From Blumeriella jaapii (lineage: Eukaryota; Ascomycota; Leotiomycetes; Helotiales; Drepanopezizaceae): a stretch of DNA of 64,000 nt. The position numbers and the translations under genes are program-made. The stretch is from positions 496,001 to 560,000 of the forward strand of contig VWND01000095.1 of NCBI GenBank assembly GCA_009599575.1, given 5' to 3'. Shown in pieces: positions 24,954 to 38,330 of this stretch. The number at the start of each line of letters is the position of its first letter. Position 1 is the first letter of the stretch. The notes under the pieces are model-generated. The model did not search any database and was not told where the DNA came from. It saw nothing but the letters and a program-made list of their open reading frames with translations.

Positions 24954-25367
24954 TATTAAAAACCAATATTACGTATATAAATCAAATGATCCGCTAAAAT
25001 CCTTTGCTTTTTATTAATTTTCGAATAGTATTTTTTGCGGATAGACCGTAAAGGCCGGATAATATTATAAAAGCTGGAAATAATATTTAAATAAAACATT
25101 TTATAAAAATAATTGCTAAAAAACCAGTTATTAGAATTATATTAAAAAAAATTGAAAAAAGGTCGGGATAAGGGCTGGAAAAGCATATTAAATGGGATTC
25201 GCCTGGTTTCCTGGGAAATACTTTTTTCGAGGACTCCACTTTTTCTTTTGTATTTATACGCGCCTTCTATTAGAAATATAAAAGGTAGAAATCAGTCTGA
25301 CTATCAACCCAATCTTATCTGAATTCTATTATCTGAACTAGTGTTTCTCTGCCTTTCAATTCTTACA
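24954..25367. repeat. LTR of family S, second copy
   Basis: 414 bp, aligning end to end with the solo LTR at 5564-5977 with no length change. Almost every difference is C-to-T or G-to-A, mostly in this copy, so this is the more mutated paralogue. Flanks AATAA and GGCTA do not form a convincing target duplication, so solo LTR versus recombination scar is undecided. Confidence 0.85.
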
Positions 25368-25379
25368 GGCTATCAGGCT

Positions 25380-25600
25380 GCTGTTACGATCCTGCCAGTG
25401 GTATAGGTGCCAGTGGTATAATTGCCGGTGGTGTTGGAATAAGATTTGGACACGGACCACCTCGGCCATTAGGCCTCGCGTTAAATTACGTGATTTATAA
25501 GCGCAATCCATTATATATAAAATTCGCGACCCCGAGCATTTTAGCTCGGTGTTTTTTTTTAATTTATATACGTACCTTTTAATTTATATTATTTTTTTAA
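25380..25600 (+). repeat. Putative 5' LTR of E4
   Basis: The sequence starts TGTTACGATCCTGCCAG, a typical fungal Gypsy LTR opening. It contains a duplicated GCCAGTGGTATA motif, a TATA-like stretch TTATATATAAAA near 25513, then a short hairpin CCGAGCATTTTAGCTCGG (25533-25550) that could mark transcript start or polyadenylation. No second copy was found in the window, so the LTR call is from appearance and position only. Confidence 0.5.
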
Positions 25601-25699
25601 TTATTTTTAAGCTAGCTGTAATATAAAAAAAAACCAAACAATTTTCGCTGAAAAGCTTTGTATTTACGATTAAAAATTCGATTTGCTTTTGCAATTTAA

Positions 25700-27250
25700 A
25701 TTTTTTTCAGACCGTCCGTACCGACGTTTATTTATCGATGTTTTAATTAAAACTCTTTTTTACTAATTTTGTTTTTAAAAAAAGCTGAAGTTTTTTTTTT
25801 TTATTAATTCGATCTGCTTTTGCAATTCGAATCGCTTTTTTTTAATATTATAATATTTTATGCTTTTTTTATAAATCGACGCGGCATCCGAAAACGAACG
25901 CAATTCGTACGATTCGGCTTCGAATCAGCACTTTTATTTTCTGCTTTTGCTTTTAGCGCTTTCGAATTTTTATTCGTTTTAAGCTTTTTCGACGATTTTA
26001 ACAGCAAGTTTTTATTTTACGATTTTTTTATTAAATTATAATTATTTGCTAAATCTTTTCGTTTTATTATCGAATTTAAAATCGAATTATACGACGCTGA
26101 CATTTTAATATTTTTAAACCGACGAATATTTTCAAATCGATTATTTAATATATTTGCTAACGCTAAAAAATTCATTGCGGCCTAGCAGCTTTAAATCGCT
26201 TAAATAATCGCTTATATTATTGCCGCCGCTCGCTTTCCAACTTTTTCCGCTAATATCGCTCGCGACGCTTTTTTTTTATTTCGAACTTTCCGCGCTTTTA
26301 CGACGGACTTTTAATTAATTTCCGAATATTACCTTTCCGTTTTCGACCTAGCTATTTTTCGAATCGAATTATCCAAAATTAAATATTTTCGCTACGCTTT
26401 TAGCGATTATCAAAAAAAAATTAAATATAACGTATAAAAAATAAATATAAAATTATTTATTAAAAAATACTTAAGGAATTTTATACAAAGCATAAACCAA
26501 GCCAAAGCATATTTTAAATATATTATTAAAAAAGCAAAAACTATTATTTTAAAATATCTGAATTCCGAGTTTTATAATCAAGCCTAATCGGCCCGAAACG
26601 TTTTCCGCATTTTTAATCAACGCTTTTTTAATTATAATCGCGTTTAATCTGCTAAATTGTAATATAATAAATTTTATATAAACAACGGTCAAACTTATAA
26701 TAATTTTTGTTTTTTATTTATCCGCTACGCAATTACTAGCAAAATTGCTAAAAACCGTTGATTCGAAAATATATACGAAAAAATCATTTTTATTTTTAAA
26801 TATAATTTTCGAATAAAAAAATATAAAATAAATAATAATTATACTGTTTTAAACGAATTTTTAGCCGTTACGAATAAAAAGTTACGTAATATCCGAATTA
26901 AAAAAATAATTTTTGCCCGTCGCATAAGTTATTTTTTTTTTATTATAACTTTTGCTAATTAAAATTTTAGACGTATTTCCGGTATTTTTAAAACTTTCTA
27001 ACGTTTTATTTTTCTAGCCCTTTCTGTTCGCATAGTTTTTTTTTTTTTTTAACAAAAATTTTTACGAACGTATAACTGTTATTTTTGCTATTTTCGGTTT
27101 TTCCCGTTTGGCTGCGCGCTTTCCAAGCGCTTATTATAATTACGACAAGCCCGGCCATTTAGCAAATATTTGCTTCGACGCCAAGCTTAATCGCAAAATC
27201 GCCGAAATAATTATCGACGAAAAGCAAAACGATTTATTTAAAAACTTTTA
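25700..27250 (+). pseudogene. E4 gag relic with broken zinc knuckle
   Basis: The plus strand reads as gag-like sequence ending in YYNYDKPGHLANIC at 27132-27173. This is a retroviral-type CCHC knuckle in which the first two Cys have become Tyr (TGY to TAY, G-to-A). The rest is stop-ridden. It lies between the putative 5' LTR and the protease remnant near 27390. Confidence 0.65.
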
Positions 27251-27379
27251 AAAGCCGTAGCAAAAACTTTTATTATAGCAAAAAATTCGATTTGTAAAAA
27301 AATTTAAAATTTAATCAGCGCTTTTTAATAAAAAAGCGATAGTTTTTAATTTTTATAAAATTAGCACGCAATAAATTAT

Positions 27380-30300
27380 ATATTAAAACATTTGTATATA
27401 TCGATAGCGAAGCTAATATTTTCGGTGCGATCAAAACTTTTTTAACATATTAATTTTCTTAACGTTTCGAAATAAATTTTATTCGATTATATAAGTTTAT
27501 TATATCCACCGGTTATAATAGCGAGCCGAAAAAAATTTATTTCTTTTGCTATTTTTTTTTTTTTACGATTAATCGACGTCGTATAAATTTTTTTTTTTAA
27601 TTATAAACCTGAGCTTTACCGACGTTTTTATTAATCGCAAATTTTTATAGCATTACGACTTAAAACAAGCGTACGGCCAAAAAAAAAAAAAACAAAATAA
27701 AATGGCTATTCGATATGCCCGTTATTTTTTATTTCAACGAGCAGTTATTCGTCGATTTCAATTAACGAAAAAAAGCTTAAAATACTTAATCGTATATATT
27801 AAAAAAATACAAACAAACGAAACAGCGTAATAAAAGTTTTATATACTTTTGCTAATACTTTTATAACGATTAAAAAAGTTTATTTAAGCTTTGAAATTGA
27901 TAAACCTTTTATATTTATGCGAAATTTCAAAAGCAATTTGCATAAAATGGAAAAGTTTTTTATTAACAGTTCTAAAACCGATCAAGCCGGTTTTTCCAAC
28001 CGTATTAATTATTTTTTTTACTTTTAATTGCAATATCAGCTGTATTTTCGCTTTTGCATTCAGCGCTTTACAAATACGTTACGAAAAAACGAATACGAGC
28101 CGCGAAAAAATAAAAATTATTATTATCCAACGATTACACGTTTATTATTTTTATATATAATATAAATAAAAAACGTTTCCGCCGTACGAAAATCGCCGAA
28201 TTTAAAAAAGTCGTATAGCTCGCGGTAATAAAAAGCATTTTCGTTTCCGACGCTTTGCAAGCCAAATATAATAACAACGTGGTTTTTATAAAAAAGCTTT
28301 TTTCAGCTTAATATTCGAAATTCGAAAAACTTTTTTATAAACAAAAAAGCGATAAGCTCGTTTTCCGCCGCCCCGGTATAAATTACAAAATATATTTTGC
28401 CACGGAAAATACGCTTTTTATAAAACTATTTAAACGCTTTACGAATAAACAGCTTACAAAAGTCAAAAGTTATATTTTCGATAATTTATACAAAAGCTTT
28501 ATTAAACTTTTTAATACTTTTTTCGCCGTTCCGATTTTATTTATTAAAAAATCAAACGGTTTTATACGTTTGTATATCGATTATCGCAAGCTTAACGATT
28601 TTACGAAAAAGAATTTCTATTTTTTGCTTTTAATTAACGAAATGCTGGCGCGAATTATTAAAGTTAAAATATTTACGAAAATTAATATTTAATAAGCATT
28701 TAATCGAATTCGAATATCCGAAAAGTTTGAAAAACTGACCAGTTTTCGTATCCGATACGGCATATACAAATATAAAATCCTTTCGTTCGGCTTTATTAAT
28801 AAGCCTGTTATATTTCAACGTTTTATTAATAATATTTTTATAAAGCATTTAAATGATTTTTGCTCGGCGTATTTTAACGATATTTTTATTTACTTCGCGA
28901 ATAATTTAAAATATAAAATTTACGTTAAAAAGATTTTATCGATTTTAAAAAAACACGATTTAAAAGCTAATATTAAAAAATACGAATTTAATATTACGAA
29001 AACCAAATTTTTAAATTTTATTATTAATATTTAAAATATTAAAATAAATCCGGAAAAAATCGCTATTATTAAAAACTGGCAATTTGCAGCGAATATACGA
29101 AGCGTGCAAAACTTTTTAAGTTTTTGCAATTTTTACAAACGCTTTATAACCGGCTACAGCCGTATTTGCCGCCTTTTTACTGCTTTTACAAATAAAAACG
29201 TTTTTTTCGTATTCGAAAAAAAACAGAAAAACGTATAAAAAATATTGCGCAAAGCTTTGCTAAATGCTTTTATTTTATATTAATACGATTTTTATAATTA
29301 AACGCGCCTGGAAACCGACTTTTTTAATAAAATAATAATTAGCATATTATCGCAATTGCAAAAAAATAATTTTTATTATCCGGTCGGTTTTTTTTTAAAA
29401 ATTATAATCGACGCCGAGCTTAATTATTCGATTTACGACAAAAAGCTTTTCGCTATTTTTCGTTTTTTTAAAAATTACAAGCCGGAGCTGTTAAACGCTT
29501 AAAAAAACGTATATATATATATCGATCACCGCGTTTTAAAATATTTTATAATAATTAAAAACTTTTCGGCCCGATAAGCCCGATAAGCCGAATTTTTCGC
29601 CGATTTTTATTTTATAATTATATACCGGTCGAAAATTATTAATACGTTCGCTAATATTTTTTTTCGCAAAAACCAAAACATTTTTTTATTAAAAGCACGA
29701 TAGCGAATAGTTCGAAAACAGCAAATGCTTTTAAACGATAAATTGGATTTTTAAATTTTTAAAAAAATAGCTGCTAAAAGCATAACCACGCTAACGCTTA
29801 TAAAAATAGCTTTCGATAAGCACGATAACGACAGTATTTTTTCCGAAAAAAACAGCGAAAACAAAAAAAATAAAATATTTATAAAAAAACCCGCAAATTT
29901 AATTTTCGTAATCGTATACGATATATATAATTATACAATTATAAACGATTTATTGCAAGCTAATAAAAACTTTTTTTTTTTCGAAGCGCAACGAATATAA
30001 ACCCGCAATCACAGCTTTAATTATTAATTGCGATAAAACAAATTGTTTTTTCAAAGCAAATTAATAATATTTTTAAAATCTTTCGAACTGCGAATTTTTT
30101 TAATCCGATATATTTACAAATAATCTTGCGTAGCATACGCTAAAATAAAAAAAATAAAGCTTTTAATCGGTCGCAAATATTATTAAAAAGCTATAAAAGC
30201 AGATATATAATAATACGTTTCGAATTATCGTTGTATACGAATAAAAACTAAACGCGACAAAATCCTAAGCTTTCTAAAACTTTTGCTTATATTCAGCAGA

Positions 30301-31139
30301 TTTTATTAATATTTAACGATAAATTTTACAAAGCTTTTATTAAACGAAAATGGTTACGACTTCGCTTTTGTAATAATAAATCGTTTATTTAAAAAGCTTT
30401 TATTAATTTTCTGCTATAAAACTATTATAGCGAAAAAACTAACAGCTTTGTTTTTGATTTATTAAATACGCTATTTCGGCATGCCGGATTTAATTATTTC
30501 GGACCGAAAAGCTTAATTTGTTTCGGTTTTTTAATAAAAACTCTGCCGTATATTAAAAACCAAAATTAAATTGATTATTACGTATAATTTTAATATCGAT
30601 AAACAAACCGAAATAATAAACCAGTATATTAAACAACGCTTCCGTCTTTTTTGCTTTTATTATTAAAATAATTAAAAACGCTTTTTACTTTTGATAAATA
30701 TTATATAATTGATTTTGCCGCACGAGTTTTTCGGCAACGTTTTTTCTTTTTAAATCTTAAATAAATACAAAGCTCGCATATTTTGAAATATAAATAATTT
30801 CCGTTCCTTTCGCTCGGCCATCGAAAAGCTTAATCGCGACGAAGCTTTGCATTTGATTTCCCGAGCTAAAAAGATTGTAAAATACGTATAATCGTTTATT
30901 ACGCAATAATAAGCTAAAATAAAACGCTTCGTTAATTTATATAAACGACCGGTGAATTGGAATATAAGCGACGAAATATTAATAAATATTAAAAATTAAA
31001 AGCTCGACCGACTTTTCCGAAAGCTTTTAAATAAATAATACGGCCTAGTTAAAATCGTCGACAAAATAAAAAAAAATTAAAAACTTGACTTTTCCGCAAA
31101 TTAATTAATTTATTTAATTTTTTATTTATATTCGTTCCG
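27380..31139 (+). pseudogene. E4 pol (protease, RT, RNase H, integrase)
   Basis: Protease remnant FVYIDSEANIFG near 27390 (D-S-G changed to D-S-E). RT: FIKKSNGFIRLYIDYRKLN near 28550, and YFNDIFIYF near 28870, where YxDD has become YxND. RNase H: DAELNYSIYDKKLFAIFRF near 29410. An integrase-like region with FNDKFYKAFIKRKW near 30310 runs to about 31100. The order is normal for Ty3/Gypsy. The right end meets the 66-bp repeat at 31140 and no E4 3' LTR was found. Confidence 0.8.
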
Positions 31140-31205
31140 AAAAGTTTAAATACAGATTATGCGGGTCCGTGCTTTTAGTTTCGCTTAAAGCCTCAGGCTA
31201 CAACA
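31140..31205 (-). repeat. E5 truncated 3' LTR (66-bp repeat, left copy)
   Basis: It matches 38904-38969 over 66 bp, with only C/T and G/A differences. Homology stops abruptly after TTTAAACTTTT (minus strand), whereas the right copy continues as LTR. The left LTR is therefore truncated or the element end was rearranged with E4. Confidence 0.6.
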
Positions 31206-31209
31206 AGTC

Positions 31210-34200
31210 CTTTTTTAAAAAGTTTTCGTCCCGAAAGTTTTTAAATGCAAAAATCAAATTTGAAAAGCTAAAATTTGCAAAAGCAAAAATTCTTTGAAAA
31301 GATATTAGCATGTAATATCCTTCTGATTTCCAGTTAATTTATTAAATTAGCTTTTTATTTTCTTTTATTATCCAAAAAGGTTTTTTTCAATAGAAAACCA
31401 TATTTTTCGTAATCGGAAGTATATTTTAAAACTAAAAGCATAATTTTATAGTTTATTTTTTTTTTTTCAAATTTTACACGAAAATTTGGCGGAATTAAAT
31501 ATTATAATATTCCAGTACGAAGGTTTTAATACATAAGCATTTTTTCTTTTGATTTTATAACAAAATAAGCAATACGTAAGTAAAAAGATTTTAGCTAATC
31601 GATATAAAATCGTTTTTTGAAATAAATTTCCGGTTTAATTATTTCAACGTATAAAATCTCATATATTTTTTACCGAAACCAGAGACTCGAAAAGATCTTT
31701 TCTAAAATAGTTTTAGTTTTTGCTCTGCAATTGTATAATTATACAATATAACTAATAACCCTGGCATTAAAGTTTTTAATTTTAACATTTTTTTAAATGC
31801 ATTGTTTTATCGTTGTTTCGTAGTTTGAATTATATTTTAAATGATTTTTTATTTTATAATAATATATTTCAAAACTGCATTATTTTATTTTTTATAATTT
31901 GCTGAATTTGTATTTTAAAATATATTAGGAAAACCTTAATTAATAAAAGTTTGATAAATAATTTTAACGTAGTATTTCGGAAAGGCTATATTTATAGCCG
32001 CTTTTGATTAATATCCTTTTTGAATATTAAATAATAAATATCCGAGAAAAGGAATTTCTTTTGCATTAACTTCGAAAGTTATAATTTTATTTTTTTTTTT
32101 TCAAATCTTCCACCAGTTTTTTCCAAAGCCTTTTGTATTATTCTTACAGCCTTTTCGGCCATATTAGTCGATTTTTTTCGATGCAATAGAAAAGTTAGTT
32201 TATAAAACCTTTTTTTTTTTATAAAATTTTTAATTATATTACCGAAATAATTTCCTAAATCAACGTAAAATCCGATCGAATATTTATTTAATTAAAATAA
32301 TAAAAATAAAGCTTTTGATTATTTATTTTGAATTTGGTGAAAAGCATAAATAAATCCAGAAAAACTTTAAAAAATAATCGATTATAAATAATAAAATTTT
32401 TGCATTTTAATAAAATTCCGGGAAAAAAACCATAAAAATCAGCTTTAATTAATTCTATAAGACCTGAAATTATTATATTTAATAATAATTGAAATTTGTT
32501 AGCAATCTCAAACTTTATATATTATAAACACTTTTTAATATAAAAGCATATATTTTAAATAATATTTGATTATTAAACATTTTTTAATTTTTTCGTAATA
32601 ATCGTTGTTGCAAAATAACTTTTCTAATTATATATAATTATTAAAGTTTTAGTTATCTGGCCGAAAACTAAACATTTTTTGTAAACACCTTTCCATTTAT
32701 ACCAAAAGGCGTTGTTTCCCCATTTGTATTTAAATGCTTTGCGTTGTATTATGTTTTTCGGATTTTATCGTAATTTATCGAGTATTTTTATCGGTAAAAG
32801 TATTTAAAAACGTTTTAAATACCAAAAGCAATTTTCGTACGCTTGTTTTAAGTTTATAATAATAGCAAATGTTAATTTTGCAAATATTTTTATTTTTTGG
32901 CAGTAATAACACTTTTGCAAATAAAGCTTCGGGTTTTAATTCTAATATATAATTTTTTATTTATTTTTTTTTAAAATAATATCAAATTAACATCGGCTAA
33001 AAAGGTTTCTGCTAGTTTTTAAATTATTAATAATTACATTATTTTTCGGATATTTTTAACTTTTATTTTTTTTGATTGCATCAAAAAGTTTGCAATTTTT
33101 TTTTTAGCAACTTTTTATAGCTATTAATTCCGTTTTTTTTTCAAATCCATACTTTTTTTTTATTATTTAATATTTTATATTTATTCAAATCTGCTTCCGA
33201 GCAGTTTTAATCAAAAAAAATAATTTTTAATAAAGTATTAGCCATTTTGTTTTTAAGACTTTTAATATAATAAATTGCTATATTTAAAACTTTTATTTCA
33301 GCTGCCTATCGGATATAAATTTTTTCGTAAATAAACTTAAATAAAAAAAAGTATGTTAAAAAAGCATAATTAATATATAAAATAAATGGTTCGTCGCAGC
33401 GTATTATATAAAAGTACTTTCTGTAATATTCGATTATAATTAATAATTTTTTTTTATATATATTCCGTAATTTTATTAAATTTTAATAAATAAAAAACTG
33501 TCGTATATTAATAAAACTAATGCAAATTCTTTTTTTTGCCGTTGAAATATATAATATCTATCGGCAAATGCAAATGCGTTCGTATATATTAAAACCGGCA
33601 TTAATAATATATAACCGGCTTTTTCTATTATTCGATTATAATAATTTTTTAATAAAAGAAAAATCATTTTAAAGGTTTTGTATTTTTAAAGCACGTTTTT
33701 AATAAAACGATTTAATAATTTGGCAATTTCAACGAAGTTTTTTATTTAGTTTTTAATAATTTAAATTGCATTTAAAAAATTTCGTATTTCTGTTGTGTTA
33801 ATAAATACTGGCCAGATTTTCAATGCTTTCGATTTTTCAGTTTTTAATATATAATTTTCCGGCTTTGTAACGGATTTTTAAAATTATAATTTTATTATTA
33901 AACAGAATGTATTTTTTTAAAAAAAAGTTTGAATTGATTTTATAATAAACGGAATAATAAATGGTTTTCCAAAAATACAAAAGCTTTTTTTAAAATTAGC
34001 ATTTCCGTTGAAAATATTATTTATATAAAAATTCAGTTTTTGCAATTTAAAATTCTTTTTTATAAAATAAAAAAAAAATAATAATAACGGTTCCGAATCA
34101 TCGTATTTTTTATTAATTGCTCGTTAAGATTTCGGTATATTTTCGAATACAATTTTTATTAGTTCGGTATAAAAAAAAGCGCTGGAAGCTTTTTTTTAAA

Positions 34201-36800
34201 GCATTTTAATAGATTGCATTTATAAATAACCGAAAGCTGAAAAAGCATATATATGCCTGTTTTTTAAATAAATTTGAATATTTTAATAACCGTGTTTTAA
34301 ATCAAATTAATTAAAAACCTTATAAAACGGATTGCTAAAATACGTTGCATAATTATTAAATCCGATTAATATGCAATTAAATGTTTTCTTTTTGATTTTA
34401 AAATAATCGAATATAATTCGATATTTTTTTTTCCAAATCGGGATTTAACAGATTTGTTTATAAAATAAAAAATAACTGTTTTAATTAAATAGCCTGTCGT
34501 TGGCTATATAAATAAATTCGAAAATGCTATAACGAATTTTTTTATTTAGCGTTTTATTTAGCCAAGCCAATTTAATAAAAATGTATTTTCGAAATGCATT
34601 ATCGGCTATTAATAATGCGTTTGCAAAAAATTTTTTGTGTCGATATATATACAAATTTGTATACGGAAATTTATTAAAGCCGGTGCTATTAACTTTTCGA
34701 TATATATATATTAGTTTTTTATATGTTTTTTAGTTTGTTTGCGGAAATTCTATTTCTAAACGTTAATTTACAAAAAGTTGCCTATTTATTAAAAACATCG
34801 TCGGGAATTTTTTTTAATAATAATCGTACCATTTTTTTTATTATCGGAAAAAAAAAATAGCTTTTTCCGTTTTAAATAAAATTTTAATAAATTTGCAATT
34901 TAATTGTATTAAAAATAATATTATTAATAATCCTTTTAATATAATGCGTTTTATAGGTTATATAATTATAATAAAAATTAATAAATAGGATTTTGATATG
35001 CATTTTAGCAAAAAGTATTTGGATATAAATACAAATAATTTAAGCTTTGCGAATTAAAAACTGAAAGTATTTTTTCAAAAAAAAAAAGTAAAGCTAGCTT
35101 TCCTTTTTTGTTATTAATTAGTTTTCCGCCATTTTTAAAGCGATATCCAAATCTTAGTTTTCCGAAAAGTAAATATTATCCGAATTATTTAATGTAAAAT
35201 CTTCGTTATTAATTATATTAATATTATTATTATCGGTTTTTTTCGAATTTAATAAAAAATCGAATTTGATTATAAGATTTTCGAAAAAAAATTTCGATTT
35301 GAAATTAAAATGAAAAACCAAATTAATCTCCGTAATAAATATCTGGAAAATTGGTTTTTGTAATATAATTCTTTTTTTTTTATTGCTACTAATTGAAATC
35401 CTGCTTTTAATAATATCAAAATAAGCATTTATTATATAAAACTATAGCAATTCCAAAAAAAGCTGTAAAGTATTGTTTTTAAGTTTTAATAATTTCCGAA
35501 TAAAAGTATTTATATATCGCTAAATACTTTTCACACTTATATATAAAATAATATATTTTAACAAATTATAAACCTTTCCGTTTACAATTCTATAAGTAAT
35601 ATTTTTAATGCTTTGAAATTTCAAAATAATAAGTTTTAATTTCAATTTTTTTATTAGATTTATCGAAATCAGAATAATATTTAAATTTTAATTAATGGAA
35701 GCTATGCTTTTGGGCAAACTAACGTCGATTGTTTCACCTGTTTTTTTAATACGGATAGTAGCTTGGACCTTCCAAGCCTTATCGTTTAGATAAATTTTAG
35801 AAGCTATTGCTTTTAACTTTATGCTTATTTAATAAAACATAGCTTAAACAAAAGGTTTAGTTACAATTGGTCGTATTATAAATAATATGGTTAATATAAT
35901 AATAATAATTAAAATAATATTAATATTTTTTTTGGTTTTTCGGTTATTTCGTTTAATACTAAGCTTTCGGAATTGTTTTTAAGACTTTTAATAATAATTA
36001 AAACAATTTAAAAAAATTAATTATAATTTTAAATTTGATTATTAAATTTTTATAATTAATAAAAATTTTTTCTGCTCGATTTATAATATTTCGTAGTTTT
36101 CGAAGCTTTTTCGCAGCAAAGGCCACGGAAATAATAAAAGCGTTGTTAGTTTTTCTGAAAACGGGAATTTATTTAATAGCATTTATATTTTTTGAAAATG
36201 CAGCCACTTTCTGTTTTTTTTTTGCTCGGATAGCTATAAAAACGTTTAGATAAATGCTTTTTGAAAAAAATAAATTTTCGTTATTTTTTGGTCGGTATAT
36301 CAAATCATTTTTCATTTTTAATATTTTAAAATTAAAGTTTTAGTTAGAAAAAAATTCGTTTTTAATTAAAGTATTTCGGCTATTTGTGTATTAAAAAAAG
36401 CTTATGCAATGTTTTTTTTTCTGATTTTAATAAAATAATATAATAAGTATTATTAAGTTTAATAATAGTAATAATAAGTCCTGATATAAATTAATTATTT
36501 TTATTTAAGATTTATTTATAATTTTAAATATATTAGGGGAAACAAATCGATTTGAATAAAAAATAGTAATAAAATAAACTTTTTCCTAATCTGTCAGCTA
36601 AATATTAATGCATTTTGATTTAATATAACTATATTTATTATATCCGATATAAAAAAGTCCATTTTTATTTTTGTCGTATTAGCGTAATTTATTAATAAAA
36701 AGGTTTTTGGATTTAAATACAAGCTTCAGAAGTACGATTAAACGTTATTAAAATAATTAAGGATTTTTTTTAATATTTTAATTATTATTATTACTATAAT
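31210..36800 (-). pseudogene. E5 pol relic
   Basis: The minus strand reads as Gypsy RT of the same fungal subgroup as H: FDLKHGY and AFSAFGYL around 34330-34230, then TEIRNFLNAI near 33790 (the conserved region before RNase H), then an RNase H-like open stretch at 33667-33476. Integrase was not clearly resolved between about 33300 and 31300. Every frame is interrupted. Plus-strand reading gives nothing better. Confidence 0.6.
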
Positions 36801-36829
36801 TTCCGGAACGTCGATTCTTTCAGTTATTA

Positions 36830-37421
36830 CAGTGGGTAGACACATGAAGTTGCGCGTCAGTAAATAGTCCGTACCCCAACAAAATTCTACTACCTTTACA
36901 ACTTTATAACTCCACCAATAAACAATCGATTTTAAATACAAATAGCTTAAATGAAAGCTGAAAATCGAAAGAATATTCGATTTCAACCAGTATTTAGTAT
37001 ACCACCCATTTGCAGCCTTAACAGCGTTTATTCTCTTTTGCATCCCCTTCGCTAATTTAATTAACAACTGATCTTTCGGAAGCTTTCACGCTTTTCATAC
37101 AATTTTTATTTAAAATCGTGTATTTTGTTATTGTTTTTCATAACTATTAGCTTTGATTCAAGCTTAATAATTTTTGTTTTAAATATTTTTTGTAAGTTTC
37201 CGATCGGGTTAAAATCCAGCGAAGAAAGCCCTAATTTCATTCTTATAATACGAAACCATAGCTTAATAATACGCGCTTTATAACTTGTAATATTATTTTG
37301 CATTTAAATGCTATCGTCGTAAAAAATCGTAGAAAAGTATTCGTTAAGAACTTCGAGGTATATGGCGGCTGCAATAAGTCACTGTCCGGAAACACGCGCA
37401 ACTTCATGTGTCCACGTACTG
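36830..37421 (-). mobile_element. Tc1/mariner deletion derivative (592 bp) with TIRs and TA target site
   Basis: Inverted termini pair: CAGTGGGTAGACACATGAAG at 36830 with the complement of the right end at 37421. The shared core ACACATGAAGTTGCGCGT is perfect over 18 bp. A TA dinucleotide flanks each side (36828-36829 and 37422-37423). Inside, the minus strand encodes only the C-terminal third of a Tc1-type transposase. It is nested in E5 between gag and pol. Its ends have kept GC while the centre is mutated. Confidence 0.88.
36990..37303 (-). pseudogene. Tc1-type DDE transposase, C-terminal fragment
   Basis: 37303-37106 reads MQNNITSYKARIIKLWF then LSSLDFNPIGNLQKIFK, matching the second catalytic Asp region (DNA.xH.A) and the SPDLNPIENLW motif of Tc1/mariner transposases. 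The catalytic Asp is Asn here and the Glu of PIEN is Gly. A second frame from 37067 gives KGMQKRINAVKAANGWYTKY, the usual C-terminal end. The N-terminal DNA-binding half is absent, so the copy cannot make transposase. Confidence 0.85.
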
Positions 37422-37548
37422 TAAATTATTATTATAATAACTGTTATTAAAGGTTGGTTGCTTAGTATTATATGTTTTATTAACGGGCATTTTGTAAAAA
37501 AAGGATTTGTGCTGGTCGTACGATTTGAAAAAAAGTTATTAATTAATC

Positions 37549-37791
37549 TTAGGAATAAATAATATAATTCTTATTTATATATAATGCTAATGCAATAGAA
37601 ACAGGCATTCCGGATTTTTTTTTAATTATTTTCTTTAAGCTTTTAACGTAGCGCTTTTGTTTAATAAATAAAAAAACTTGGTTTTTGATTTTTAATACAA
37701 TTTCGGAAAGCGATAGTATTTTTATATATTTTTTATAAGCATAAGTATAAAAAAACGTTGGTATTAAATGCATATAATCGTAATTTTTCAT
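37549..37791 (-). pseudogene. E5 gag continuation (fragment)
   Basis: An 80-codon minus-strand open stretch lies between the gag core and the Tc1 insertion, Lys/Ile/Tyr-rich. No domain is recognised. Position and strand suggest the rest of E5 gag. Confidence 0.35.
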
Positions 37792-37961
37792 TTTTAATAC
37801 CGATTATAAAAGCTTTAGTAACGATTTTAAAAAAATGCCGATTTATATCCGTTTAATAAGAATCTGGTGAAAAAGCATTATTTAACATGGATTTTTTTAT
37901 ATTTATCGCGCTTAGTTTTTTTAATAATATAATTATTCGTAAATAATATTATATTAATGTT

Positions 37962-38330
37962 TTATTTTTTTTTAAGCCAATTTTTCGATTTTATTACTAG
38001 CATTAATTTCTTTTTTACCGGGTTCTGGTCAGCTAAATACTGGGTTTTCAACCAGTTAATAACTTTTTGTTTTTTTATTTCAAAGCAATTCGATTTGTTC
38101 GCTAAAATGCTTTTTATTTTATAATTAAATCTGAACAGCTTTAATAATTCATTTTTAAGCAGAATAATAATTATACGTAAATATAAAACAGATTCAGGAT
38201 TGGAAAATCCGGAGATTTTAAAATTATAATCCAAACGGTCAAGCCATTTTTCAACAGATATATCGCCCGTGAAATTATTTGATTTATTAAACCTGGGTAA
38301 AAATGGTGCCGATATAATTAATAATATATT
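37962..38330 (-). pseudogene. E5 gag core
   Basis: Minus-strand reading: FTGDISVEKWLDRLDYNF, then SGFSNPESVLYLRIIIILL and INWLKTQYLADQNPVKK. The pattern 'F-x-G-D...VEKWL-x-R-L...G-F/Y-x-N-P' is typical of fungal Gypsy gag proteins. It is open for about 120 codons, ending at the stop at 37962, and is one of the best-preserved reading frames in the block. Confidence 0.7.
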
